Assembly (NCBI GenBank): GCA_046160865.1
Contig: JBJXHG010000190.1
Span: forward strand, 1 to 64,000
DNA from: JBJXHG01 sp046160865
Lineage (GTDB): Bacteria; Planctomycetota; UBA1135; GCA-002686595
Length of the DNA stretch: 64,000 nt
Reading direction: 5' to 3'
The position numbers were made by a program, and so were the translations under genes. Shown here in pieces: positions 42,013 through 50,524 of this stretch; the stretch's first letter is position 1; each line of letters begins with the position of its first letter. The notes beneath the pieces were generated by a model. It did not search any database. It was not told the origin of the DNA and was given only the letters and a program-made list of their open reading frames with translations.

Positions 42013-44079
42013 ATGAAGAAGCTTCTCGTCTTGGGCGGACTCTTGATCGCCGGCAGCCTTGGTCTCCAGGAAATCTGCAGCGGCCACGGTGGCACGTATC
42101 GCGGGCCGGGTGACACCGTTCCGCCCGGAGGTGGATCCGGCGGCGGCAATTCGGGACCTGCGGGTCCGGGACCGTCGGGGCCGAGCGGTCCGAGTGGCCC
42201 CGGTCCCTCGACGCCTGGGCCGGCCGGTCCGGGCGCAACGACCGGCGGGCCCGCGCAAGGCGGCGGCATTGCAACGGGACAAGCGTCGGGTGGCGCCGAC
42301 CTCACGACGTGGGAGTTCTGGTGGGAGTTCAACAAGGACCCGTACCTGAATCTGAAGGCCGCGATCCACACGGGCATTGTGACCGGTAGCGACGAGTTCT
42401 TCCTCGGCCAGGGCTCGAAGTCGCAGTCGAAGAACACGTTGAAGCCTTCCGAGAACGCGATCCGCGAGAAGATCGTGCCCGCGCTCAAGGAAGCGCTCGA
42501 GAAGGAAACGAACAACGACATCGTCACCGGCGCGATGATCGCACTCGCGAAGATTGGTGATGCGAAGAGCGAATCCGGCGTCTCCGAGTTCGAAGGCATC
42601 ATCAGCAAGTTCCTCGGCGATCCGAACCAGGAGATCGCGGAGACGTCGGCGCTCACGCTCGGCATCCTGGCGAACGACGCGTCGATCAAGACGCTCGAAT
42701 CGTTGGTGCGCGACAACGCTGAAGGTCGCAAGAAGGTCGGCAGCACGGAAGTCCCCTTCCGGTCTCGCGCGTATGCCGCCTACGGACTCGGACTGATCGG
42801 CTACAAAACCGCGAGCAATCAGGTTCGTCAGGACATCGCCAATATCCTGATCGACGTCCTGAGGAAGCCGGAGATGGCGCAGCGCGACCTCAAGGTTGCA
42901 TGTCTGATCGCGCTCGGCCTCGTCCCGATCGATGTCGACCGTGGCGACAATCCGGAAGGCAACTCGACGGACTCCAGCTCGCGGCAAACGCAGATCAAGT
43001 TCGTTCGCGAGTTCTTCAAGAACGAGAACAACAACTTCCTCATCCGTGCTCACGCTCCGACGGCGATCGCGCGCCTGCTCAAGGACGCTCCGCCGGAAAT
43101 GAAGGACGATCTCGCGAAACTCTTCGTTCAGGCGCTCAGCAAGCACTCGAAGGAGAAGCCCGAAGTCCAACAAGCGTGCGTGCTCGCGCTCGGACAGATC
43201 GGCGACGCGGACAAGGACAAGATCGACGTCGAGATCCGTGACACGCTGAAGTACATGGCCGAGGAAGGCGACCAGCAGTCCAAGCACTTCGCCATGATCG
43301 CGATGGCGCAGATCGGTGGCCGACCGGGGAAGGGCGACGGGAACGAAGATGGCGTCAAAGACGTGCGCACGTTCCTCCTCACGAACCTCACGAAGGGCAA
43401 GAGCGGGGTCAAACCCTGGGCCGGCGTCGCGATTGGCGTCATGGAGCGCGCAATTCTTGACAACAGCCAAAGCGGGCTGACCCCGTCGGCGACTTCGAAG
43501 GAGGAGCTGCGCAACGCACTCAAGGCCGCTAACGCGCCGAACCAAGTCGGTGCGTACAGCATTGGTGTTGGGATCGCCAAGGACACGGAAGCCCAAGGTC
43601 TGTTGCTCGACAAGCTCGCCAACATCGCGGACAACCAAGCCCGCGGCTACGTTGCGGTCGGCCTCGGGCTGATGAACGCGCGCGACTCGATCAAGCCGAT
43701 CCAAGACATCGTACGTGACTCGAAGTACAAGCCGGACCTGCTCAAGCAGGCCGCGATCGGACTCGGATTGATGGGTGACAAGGACCTTGTGCCCGACCTC
43801 GTCAAGATGCTTCAGGAGGCCAAGGGACAAGCGACGTACGCCGCTATTTCTTCGGCGCTCGGCTTCATCGGCGATTCGCGCTCGATCGACCCGCTCGTCG
43901 CGATGCTGAAGAACAGGGAGCTCACCCCGATCGCACGCGGCTTCGCCGCGGTTGCCCTTGGGATCGTCGCGGACAAGGAGCCGCTGCCCTGGAACTCGAA
44001 GATTTCGACGAACATCAACTACCGCGCGAACACTCCGACGCTGACTGGCGAAGGGCGCGGGGTGCTCGACATCCTCTGA
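42013..44079 (+). CDS. Secreted HEAT-repeat protein with collagen-like Gly-Pro segment
   Basis: A 688-residue exported protein. The signal peptide (MKKLLVLGGLLIAGSLG) is followed by a low-complexity Gly/Pro/Ser region with collagen-like GPSGPS triplets (about residues 38-85), then at least eight HEAT/PBS-lyase-like repeats to the end (for example AMIALAKIGDAKSES and AAIGLGLMGDKDLVPDLVKML). Codons ending in A or T and Lys/Asn residues are more frequent than in neighbouring genes. This, with an exceptionally strong 3' hairpin, suggests high expression. The repeats should form a solenoid that binds other proteins at the cell surface. No enzymatic motif is visible. Confidence 0.8.
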   Translation: MKKLLVLGGLLIAGSLGLQEICSGHGGTYRGPGDTVPPGGGSGGGNSGPAGPGPSGPSGPSGPGPSTPGPAGPGATTGGPAQGGGIATGQASGGADLTTWEFWWEFNKDPYLNLKAAIHTGIVTGSDEFFLGQGSKSQSKNTLKPSENAIREKIVPALKEALEKETNNDIVTGAMIALAKIGDAKSESGVSEFEGIISKFLGDPNQEIAETSALTLGILANDASIKTLESLVRDNAEGRKKVGSTEVPFRSRAYAAYGLGLIGYKTASNQVRQDIANILIDVLRKPEMAQRDLKVACLIALGLVPIDVDRGDNPEGNSTDSSSRQTQIKFVREFFKNENNNFLIRAHAPTAIARLLKDAPPEMKDDLAKLFVQALSKHSKEKPEVQQACVLALGQIGDADKDKIDVEIRDTLKYMAEEGDQQSKHFAMIAMAQIGGRPGKGDGNEDGVKDVRTFLLTNLTKGKSGVKPWAGVAIGVMERAILDNSQSGLTPSATSKEELRNALKAANAPNQVGAYSIGVGIAKDTEAQGLLLDKLANIADNQARGYVAVGLGLMNARDSIKPIQDIVRDSKYKPDLLKQAAIGLGLMGDKDLVPDLVKMLQEAKGQATYAAISSALGFIGDSRSIDPLVAMLKNRELTPIARGFAAVALGIVADKEPLPWNSKISTNINYRANTPTLTGEGRGVLDIL

Positions 44080-44105
44080 CCGCCGACGCGCTCGACGTCG
44101 GTTGA

Positions 44106-44146
44106 GAACGACAGCAGCCATCCCATCGGGATGGCTGCTGTCGTTC
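44106..44146 (+). terminator. Strong hairpin terminator after the HEAT/collagen-like gene
   Basis: A perfect 19-bp stem (44106-44124 with 44128-44146) closes a 3-base loop, beginning 27 bp after the stop codon at 44079. The 3' flank is not T-rich, so it may act mainly by mRNA stabilisation, or with Rho. Confidence 0.75.
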
Positions 44147-44257
44147 CGACTGTGAGCTGCGGCGGGGGCGCCCGAAACCCGCCGCGGTCACACTGCAAGT
44201 CCCTGAATTCCACGAGTCGGGCGGGGTTTTCTGCAACCCTGCGGGTCGGTCGACCGC

Positions 44258-44263
44258 TATACT
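44258..44263 (+). promoter_or_regulatory. Candidate -10 box for a small RNA
   Basis: TATACT lies in an intergenic region with no plus-strand gene for 6 kb downstream. No good -35 box is present at the right distance. It would start transcription near 44270. Confidence 0.4.
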
Positions 44264-44269
44264 CGCGCT

Positions 44270-44374
44270 CGATCCCTTGAGCCTGGAGGGGGCCGAACCA
44301 CTCACGTCTCTAGGAGAAGCCTGGGGAATCACGCCGCCCTAGCGAGTCCACGCCTCGCTAGGGCGGTCCTTTTC
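44270..44374 (+). ncRNA. Candidate small RNA of about 105 nt
   Basis: A stretch bounded by a -10 box and a textbook intrinsic terminator, with no open frame of note. Internal hairpins include TCTC-TAG-GAGA (44308-44318), and the CCCTTGAGCCTGG and AGAAGCCTGGGG segments could pair further. The 5' end is set by inference from the -10 box. It does not contain the SRP GGAAGG-AGCAG core and is too short for 6S RNA. The last 17 bases are antisense to the 3' end of the minus-strand hypothetical gene. Confidence 0.5.
44334..44374 (+). terminator. Rho-independent terminator of the small RNA
   Basis: A perfect 13-bp stem CCGCCCTAGCGAG / CTCGCTAGGGCGG (44334-44346 and 44354-44366) has a 7-base loop and is followed by TCCTTTTC. 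The minus-strand gene's stop codon (44358-44360) lies inside the stem, so the hairpin may also end that transcript. Confidence 0.85.
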
Positions 44375-44903
44375 TGGACCCGCGTCCGCCGAGCCGACTC
44401 GCCATGCCGAGCACGGAGAGAAGTAGTCCGCCGAGCACAGCTACGCACGTCCGCGCGCGCACCGACGCGCCGCTCAGCGCGCGACGCCGCTCGACGAGCT
44501 CGGCCAAACGTGGCTCGTGCTCCGCGACCGCGGGACCCCACGTCCCGCCTCCGTCCTGGCGTTCGACGAAACGGCTCAGCTCGCGGATCCGCTGCTGCGC
44601 GAGCTCCGGCTCCCGCAGGGAGATCGCCAACGCACAGGAACGTTCCAGCAACCACGGATCGTGGAGGCCGAGGGCGATTCCTCCGTTGGTCTCCGCGAGA
44701 GCCGCGCGGAGTTGACCGGCGTGCGCGAGCACATACACGCGCGCCTGCGTCCGCTCGAGCGGGCTCGCGAGAGTGCTACCGATCGTCCACGCCATGGCGA
44801 ATTTGCCGGCATTCGCGTCCTGTATCGCGTCGCCGAGCGTCTGCGGCTGCGGCGAGCGCGTCGCGAGCATCATCCAGGTCGCGAACCACCACGCCGCCGT
44901 CAC
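44358..44903 (-). CDS. Hypothetical membrane-anchored protein
   Basis: A 181-residue protein starting at GTG, which overlaps the TGA of the upstream spermidine-synthase-like gene (GTGA). It has a hydrophobic N-terminal segment (AAWWFATWMMLA), a TPR-like helical middle and a C-terminal transmembrane helix followed by a basic tail (RLGGRGSRKGPP). No family is recognised. It is the last gene of the purM transcript and ends inside the terminator hairpin. Confidence 0.6.
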   Translation of the reverse strand: MTAAWWFATWMMLATRSPQPQTLGDAIQDANAGKFAMAWTIGSTLASPLERTQARVYVLAHAGQLRAALAETNGGIALGLHDPWLLERSCALAISLREPELAQQRIRELSRFVERQDGGGTWGPAVAEHEPRLAELVERRRALSGASVRARTCVAVLGGLLLSVLGMASRLGGRGSRKGPP

Positions 44904-46486
44904 GGCAACGTTTTTCCGCGGGCCAACGAGGTGCGCTGACGGCGCTCGACGTCGTTCCGGTCGTCGTAGAGCACGGCGTCGCCGCCCGGAGTGAAGAATC
45001 CGTACGTGCCAGGAATCGCACACGGGGCGAGCAACGCATCGATCCTGGCCTCCCCCGTAGTCCATGCGCCTTCAGCCGGATCTGGTAGCTCCGCGCCGCG
45101 CCGGGCGTAGATCATGCAGTTGCGCGAGAACGGCACGCTGATCGCCAACACGCGCGCGGACAGCGCTTCGGCGGCGGTCTCCGCCACCGCGCGCACGACG
45201 GGATCGTCGAGTCCGAAGCCACCGACATTGATCGAGATCCAGCCGCCGGGCGCGAGACGCCGCGCGACTTCGCGGAAGAACTCGACGCTCGCCATGTGCG
45301 CCGGGATCTCGGTCTGATTGGCGTAGGCGTCCAGCACGATCTGGTCGTACGGACCGGGGAGTCCGACGAGCGCGGCACGTCCGTCCCAGTCGCCCCACGC
45401 GCGCAGCTCGGCGCGCGAACCCGGCAGGTCCATCCAGCGCTGGCCGAGTTGCACGATCGCGCCATCGATCTCGACTCCGTCCGACTCGAGACGGCATCCG
45501 GGTGGAAGCGCGCCGTCCAAGACTCGCCACGCCGTGCCGGCGCCGAGGCCGAGGACGAGCACGCGCCAGCGCTGTGCACGCGGCGACAACCACGCGGGCG
45601 GAGCGAAGTAGTTGTAGTAGTAACCGGGCGGCAACAGTCCGGGCTCCGGCCGCCATACGGACTGGAAAGAGTCGAGCCCCTCGTTCACCTGCAGCTTGCG
45701 TGTCGGCGCGCCCAGCTCTTCCGTCTCGACGACGCGCACCGACTGATAGCGTGACTCGCGCGCTTCGAGCAATCGGTGGCCGCTCGGCATGCTGACGGCG
45801 GGGCTTTCGACCACGCACGTCAGCGCCATCCCGATCGCACCGCCGATTGCGATCGCCCGCCGTTGCTCGATCCAGCACAATCCGATCCCCAGGATCGCGA
45901 GCACCGCGGCGCAAGCGGCAAACGTCGCCCGCAAGCCAAACGTCGGAATGGCCCAGTACGTCGTCGCGAACGTGCCGACCAAGCTTCCGAGCGTGGACAC
46001 GGCGAGCACGACACCGCCGATCGCTCCTGCGGATGCCAAGCGCGCGCGCTGGAGAGCCTCGGCGCCGAGCGGTGGACACAGCCCGAGAATCAGCGCCGGA
46101 GGCAGGAACATCACGAGCGCAGCGGCCAGGCTGCCCCAGTGCAAGAGCGTGGCAGCTTCGTCGAGAGCAAGACCGTGCGGAAGGAACCAACGCGCGACGC
46201 GCTCCGCTTGGAACGGAACGGTCGCCGTGAAGAACGCGGCTCCGAGCAGAGCGATCCCAAGCCGCCTCAGTGGCGTAGGGCCGGACGACAGTCGCGCGCC
46301 GATCAGGTATCCGGTCGACAGCGCGACCAGGATCACGCCGATGACGTTGGTCCAGACCGCCTGACTCGTCCCGAACCATGGGGCGAGGACACGCACGGCC
46401 GCGAGCTCGATCGACATCGTGCAAGCGCCGCCCGCAGCGAGCGCTGCGAGGACGACTCCGCTCGGGATCCGCTGCGCAGTCGTCAT
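44900..46486 (-). CDS. Membrane-embedded spermidine synthase-like methyltransferase-fold protein
   Basis: A 528-residue protein with an N-terminal block of about seven transmembrane helices (residues 1-220) fused to a Rossmann-fold domain of the spermidine synthase family. The nucleotide-binding loop VLVLGLGAGTAWRVL, the acidic DGVEID pair and the DAYANQTEIPAHM block are visible. Such fused proteins are widespread in Planctomycetota and Proteobacteria, and their substrate is unknown. True polyamine synthesis is not certain, as the spermidine synthase gatekeeping residues cannot be confirmed. It is fourth in the minus-strand run after purM, 43 bp from the previous gene. Confidence 0.78.
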   Translation of the reverse strand: MTTAQRIPSGVVLAALAAGGACTMSIELAAVRVLAPWFGTSQAVWTNVIGVILVALSTGYLIGARLSSGPTPLRRLGIALLGAAFFTATVPFQAERVARWFLPHGLALDEAATLLHWGSLAAALVMFLPPALILGLCPPLGAEALQRARLASAGAIGGVVLAVSTLGSLVGTFATTYWAIPTFGLRATFAACAAVLAILGIGLCWIEQRRAIAIGGAIGMALTCVVESPAVSMPSGHRLLEARESRYQSVRVVETEELGAPTRKLQVNEGLDSFQSVWRPEPGLLPPGYYYNYFAPPAWLSPRAQRWRVLVLGLGAGTAWRVLDGALPPGCRLESDGVEIDGAIVQLGQRWMDLPGSRAELRAWGDWDGRAALVGLPGPYDQIVLDAYANQTEIPAHMASVEFFREVARRLAPGGWISINVGGFGLDDPVVRAVAETAAEALSARVLAISVPFSRNCMIYARRGAELPDPAEGAWTTGEARIDALLAPCAIPGTYGFFTPGGDAVLYDDRNDVERRQRTSLARGKTLP

Positions 46487-46529
46487 CGCCGTCGAGTCTC
46501 GAGGCGTACGCGCGCGCGCCGCGTCGCGC

Positions 46530-47813
46530 TCACTTGGCTTTCGGCTTCGTCGGAAGGTCGTAGCCCTTCGACGCGGTGTAGAGCTTGCCCGGATCGCTGC
46601 GCGCGGAGAAGAAGAGGTCGAGCGTCGTTTGCAGGTTGCGCGGAACGGTGTCGATGTGCTCGGCACCGTTGCAGACGACCTTGATCGGCTTGTCCATGTC
46701 GACGAGCAAGTCGTTAAAGTAGAGCGTGACGCGCCCCGCGCCTTCGCCGTCGATGGTGATCGTGTTCGTGCCCCGATCGATCGCGGCGGAGATATAGGCG
46801 TTGCCGCTGCCGTCGTACGGCGGGATTTCGAGCCAGTACGCACGGGTCGGGAAGGGGTTCCCCGGGAGCAGGTAGATGCTCGTCGGGTTGGATGTGCGCG
46901 GATGCTCGCGCATCCACGCCCAGATGTCGGCTTCGGTCCCGTCCGCTTTCAGCGTGCAGTTCTTGTACTCCGCTTTCTCGAGCTTCTCGGCGAAAGCCGT
47001 CGCACCGCCACCTCCGCCCGCGAAGAAGGTCGGGAGGTTCTTGAAGTTCTCGCACGGGGTGTCCTTGACGTCACCAGCGCGTCCGATGACACCCGCGAAG
47101 CGATCGGGAAAGCGCGATGCGATCGTGGTGGCGGCTCCAACGCCTTCACCGCGGCCAGCGATGAACACGCGATCGAAGTCGACCGCGTGGTTCCGGGTCA
47201 TCTCCTTCATCACCGAGAGCAGGTTGCCGACGCCGCCCGCCTTGCCCGGACCACCGGCTTCGACCCACTGTGCGTAGTCGTCCGGCATCGGACACGCGGC
47301 GAGGAGCGCGTTGTCGCGCAAGTCGCCCGAGATCCACTGCTCCGTCAGATGCGTCTCGGGCTTCTCGCCTTTGTCGGGAATGCAGAGCACGAGCGGATAC
47401 GCTTGCTTCGGGTTGTACTTCGCGGGGACATACGTCGCGTACTCGATCTTGAAGCCCTCGCCGTAGAACGGAACTTCCACCGCTACGGTCGAGACCTTGC
47501 CCTTCCGAACGCCCTTCGCCTGGTCGTAGTCGAACGACTCCCACAGCGCCTTGCCGAGATCAACGGTCAGCGACAGCGGCTCGCGACCCTTCACCTTCTT
47601 TCTGATGCGCTCGAACTCGTCCGACACCGCGCTTTGCGCCTTGTCGATGCCTTTGTTCGCGGAGCGAGCGTCCATGTACGCGGCCAGTTGTTTGCCGAGC
47701 GCTGCGTGGTCGCCCGGCTTGAGCAACTCCTCGAACGCGACGGCGCTCGATCCCGCCGTGGAAGGAACGAGCGCGACGGCGAGACCGAACAGCAAGGGCA
47801 TGCGCATCGACAT
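46530..47813 (-). CDS. Secreted alpha/beta-hydrolase-fold protein without the nucleophile Ser
   Basis: A 427-residue exported protein (signal MSMRMPLLFGLAVALVPSTAG). The central part resembles esterase/PHB-depolymerase-type hydrolases: YPLVLCIPDKG, then DRVFIAGRGEGVGAATTIASRFPDRFAGVIGRAG. The nucleophile elbow reads G-R-G-E-G, so the Ser of GxSxG is Gly, and the expected activity is probably lost. The C-terminal region adds a beta-rich domain (ITIDGEGAGRVTLYFND). It lies 7 bp after the TPR-like gene in the purM operon. A scaffolding or binding role is possible. Confidence 0.72.
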   Translation of the reverse strand: MSMRMPLLFGLAVALVPSTAGSSAVAFEELLKPGDHAALGKQLAAYMDARSANKGIDKAQSAVSDEFERIRKKVKGREPLSLTVDLGKALWESFDYDQAKGVRKGKVSTVAVEVPFYGEGFKIEYATYVPAKYNPKQAYPLVLCIPDKGEKPETHLTEQWISGDLRDNALLAACPMPDDYAQWVEAGGPGKAGGVGNLLSVMKEMTRNHAVDFDRVFIAGRGEGVGAATTIASRFPDRFAGVIGRAGDVKDTPCENFKNLPTFFAGGGGGATAFAEKLEKAEYKNCTLKADGTEADIWAWMREHPRTSNPTSIYLLPGNPFPTRAYWLEIPPYDGSGNAYISAAIDRGTNTITIDGEGAGRVTLYFNDLLVDMDKPIKVVCNGAEHIDTVPRNLQTTLDLFFSARSDPGKLYTASKGYDLPTKPKAK

Positions 47814-47820
47814 GATTGAG

Positions 47821-48759
47821 TTAGTTCTCCTCGACCTGCGGGTTTCTCGGCTCGGGAGCGTCCGGCGCGCTCGAGTCGCCGTCCTCGGCGCGGGCCGAGA
47901 GCAAAGCGATCCCGATCCCCCGCCACGCTCGTTCGGTGTAGGCATCATCGTAGAGCAGCGATCGAAAGACCACCTGCGATCGACTGCGCTGTCCCGCAGC
48001 GAGCGCCGACTCGGCCACGCTCCAACGACAGGCCGCGGATCCGGCCGCGATCGCGGCTCCGGCCCAGCGCTGCTCGAGCGGTCCGCCATCTAGGTGTAGC
48101 CAAGCGCGCTCTTCGAGCAGGCGCACTCGATCCTGCGCTGCCGGTCGTGAGTTCCACGCCGCGTCGAGACGCGCTTCGGCGATGTCGATCTCGCCGCGCA
48201 GTCGCAGCGCCGCGGCGAGCACGCACGCGCTGCGGCTGTCGTGCGCTTCTCCGTCGAGCGCGCGCGCGGAGGCCGCGGCCAAGTCGCTCCGTCCGGCGTC
48301 GGTCTCCTCGCGGATCCGCATCTCGGCCCAGTCGATGCGCTGGTCGCGCGCGGAGCCCTGCGCTTCGCGAATCGACGGCGCGATCGCTTCGCTGCGCAGT
48401 GTGCATGGCGCGAGATGCCGCACGGCGAGCCACGCTTCACCGGGCAAGAACTCGAGTGTCGTCTGCGGATCTGCGATCGCGCGCGTCGGTCGTCCGCCGA
48501 GCGCAGCCACTTCCGCGCGCAACAGACGCGCGCGCAACGCGGAGGGACGATCGTGACGTGCGCGTGCGGCGCGCTCGCGCTCCGCTGCCAACGTCGCGAG
48601 TTCGCGCGCGATCGGCGCGAAGCGCGGATTCGATCGCTCGACCTGCGCGAGCTCGTCGAGCCGCTGCCACACGACCGTCCACGGCGTGCTCGCGTCCAGT
48701 CGGGCTTGCGGCGCCAGCGCAGCGAAAAGCGCGAGCGCGCTCGCGATCAGTCTTTCCAC
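47821..48759 (-). CDS. Hypothetical exported TPR-like protein
   Basis: A 312-residue protein starting at GTG inside the purM 3' end (13-nt overlap). It has a signal-like hydrophobic start (LIASALALFAALAPQARLDA), then Ala/Arg/Leu-rich helical repeats typical of tetratricopeptide-like proteins (LAAALRLRGEIDIAEARLDAAWNSRP). No catalytic motif is seen. The overlap with purM means it is translated from the same mRNA. Compositional bias makes the family assignment weak. Confidence 0.6.
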   Translation of the reverse strand: MERLIASALALFAALAPQARLDASTPWTVVWQRLDELAQVERSNPRFAPIARELATLAAERERAARARHDRPSALRARLLRAEVAALGGRPTRAIADPQTTLEFLPGEAWLAVRHLAPCTLRSEAIAPSIREAQGSARDQRIDWAEMRIREETDAGRSDLAAASARALDGEAHDSRSACVLAAALRLRGEIDIAEARLDAAWNSRPAAQDRVRLLEERAWLHLDGGPLEQRWAGAAIAAGSAACRWSVAESALAAGQRSRSQVVFRSLLYDDAYTERAWRGIGIALLSARAEDGDSSAPDAPEPRNPQVEEN

Positions 48760-49805
48760 CGCACGCAGCCTTCTCCGCTGCGCGCGGCCGAGACCTCGCC
48801 GATGCGGAAGGCGGTTTGACCGTCGGCGGCGAGGTGCTGCAGCACCTGCGCTTCGTGTCCGGCGTCGACGAACAGCACCATGCCGACGCCCATGTTGAAC
48901 ACCTGGTACGCCTCGTCCTGCGCCACACGACCGTGACGGCACAGGAACTCGAACAACGCCGGCGCTCTCCAACTGGCGCGATCGATCCACGCGTCGTGGT
49001 TGCCGAGCACGCGCGGCACGTTGTCGACGAGTCCTCCGCCCGTGATGTGCGCCATCGCGGCGATGCATCCGGACTCGAGTAGCGGCCACAGTGCGCGGTA
49101 GTAGCAACGGTGCGGCGCGAGCAGCGCGTCAGCGAGTCGCGTGCCGCCGAGCTCCGCGGGACGCGCGGCGAGATCCAGCGCCAAGTCCTCGAACACGATC
49201 TTGCGCGCGAGCGAGTAGCCGTTCGTGTGCAAGCCGGCCGACGCGATCGCGATCAACGACTGTCCTGCGCGAACGCGGCTGCCGTCGAGGATCTTGTCGC
49301 GTGCGACGGAACCGACGATGAAACCCGCGAGGTCGAAGTCGCCGGGTGCGTACAGGCCCGGCATCTCGGCCGTTTCCCCGCCGAGCAGCGCGAGGCCTTC
49401 TTCGCGGCAAGCGTCGGCGCAGCCGCGGATCAGCTCGCTGACGACATCCGGCTCCATGCGACCGACGGCGACGTAGTCGAGGAAGAACAGCGGACGCGCT
49501 CCCTGGACGAGGATGTCGTTGATGCAGTGGTTGACGAGATCGCGGCCGACGGTGTGGTACACCCGCGCGCGCTTGGCGATCTCGAGTTTCGTGCCGACGC
49601 CGTCCGCGCTCGCGACCAGCACTTGTCCCCCGCAACCGACGGCCGCGGGATCGAACAGTCCGCCGAACAGTCCGACGTCACCGAGGACACCGGGCGTGAA
49701 CGTCGTGCGTATGGCCGCGGTCGCGCGCTCGACGGCGTCGTACTTCTTCGAGATGTCGACTCCCGCTTCGGCGTAGCGGGTCGGCGTCGCAGGTTTCGAA
49801 TCCAT
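48747..49805 (-). CDS. purM: Phosphoribosylformylglycinamidine cyclo-ligase (AIR synthetase)
   Basis: A 352-residue purine-biosynthesis enzyme that closes the imidazole ring of aminoimidazole ribotide. It has the family segments YAEAGVDISKKYDAVERA, SADGVGTKLEIAKRA, VNHCINDILVQGARPLFFLDY, LLGGETAEMPG and ITGGGLVDNVPRV. I chose the ATG at 49805. It lies 70 bp after the NUDIX gene on the same strand and is followed by overlapping passenger genes. Confidence 0.96.
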   Translation of the reverse strand: MDSKPATPTRYAEAGVDISKKYDAVERATAAIRTTFTPGVLGDVGLFGGLFDPAAVGCGGQVLVASADGVGTKLEIAKRARVYHTVGRDLVNHCINDILVQGARPLFFLDYVAVGRMEPDVVSELIRGCADACREEGLALLGGETAEMPGLYAPGDFDLAGFIVGSVARDKILDGSRVRAGQSLIAIASAGLHTNGYSLARKIVFEDLALDLAARPAELGGTRLADALLAPHRCYYRALWPLLESGCIAAMAHITGGGLVDNVPRVLGNHDAWIDRASWRAPALFEFLCRHGRVAQDEAYQVFNMGVGMVLFVDAGHEAQVLQHLAADGQTAFRIGEVSAARSGEGCVRWKD

Positions 49806-49875
49806 GTGTCCTCGCACGCGCGGTGCATCACCGCAGCGCAACCAGCCGCGCAGGATACCGTATGCGACCGGCGTT

Positions 49876-50406
49876 TCAGAGCGGACGGAGAAGGTCGTCC
49901 GCGGCGCGCGCACGCAGCGGGTGCAGGATGCGCGGGCCGTTGTCGAACGCGAGGTCGTCCGGCAATCGCTCGAGGTCGAACCAGTCGGCCGCGATCACGT
50001 CCGACCCCGGTGCGAGCTCGCGCGCGAGCGGCCGGCAGAGATACACCGCGAGGTTCACCGGCTTGCGCACGTCGTCGGGAATGAACAGCAGATCGAGCAG
50101 GCGCACGACGGTGACCGCGATACCGGCTTCCTCGCGGATCTCGCGCACGGCGGCCGACGGCGCGTCCTCGTCGAGCTCTTGGTAGCCCGCCGGCAGTGCC
50201 CAGGACCCGCGGAACGGCGGAATGGCACGCTGCACCAGGAGAACGCGGCGATCCGCGTCGAGCACGACGCCCGCGGCCGCGCTGGCCGGGTTCTGATACA
50301 GGACGAACGGGCACTGCGCGCAACGCAAGCGTTCGCGGCCCTCGACCGCGGACGAATGCATGAGATTTCCGCAGAGCGGACAGTGCTTGGCTCGGAGAGG
50401 CCACAC
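49876..50406 (-). CDS. NUDIX hydrolase with N-terminal zinc ribbon
   Basis: A 176-residue pyrophosphohydrolase. The complete NUDIX box is GYQELDEDAPSAAVREIREEAGI (the catalytic REIREE is present). It is preceded by a zinc ribbon with two CxxC pairs (CPLC and CAQC), as in NudC-like and ADP-ribose/NADH pyrophosphatase groups. The substrate is probably a nucleoside diphosphate derivative. It is divergent from dxr, with 118 bp between the starts, and is the first gene of the purM run. Confidence 0.88.
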   Translation of the reverse strand: MWPLRAKHCPLCGNLMHSSAVEGRERLRCAQCPFVLYQNPASAAAGVVLDADRRVLLVQRAIPPFRGSWALPAGYQELDEDAPSAAVREIREEAGIAVTVVRLLDLLFIPDDVRKPVNLAVYLCRPLARELAPGSDVIAADWFDLERLPDDLAFDNGPRILHPLRARAADDLLRPL

Positions 50407-50524
50407 GGCGAGGGCGCGAGGTCCTCTGGAGCCCGTGCCACGCCTAAACTAGGCTGAGGGGCTGCCGCGGGCAACTGGCGCGAGACGCGAGCTTCGCCGC
50501 CGCGCCGACCGAGCGAATCCTTTC

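Noticed and set aside
44270..44374. SRP 4.5S RNA, 6S RNA or riboswitch identity for the small RNA
   Set aside because: The SRP GGAAGG/AGCAG core is absent, the RNA is too short for 6S, and no plus-strand gene follows that a riboswitch could control.
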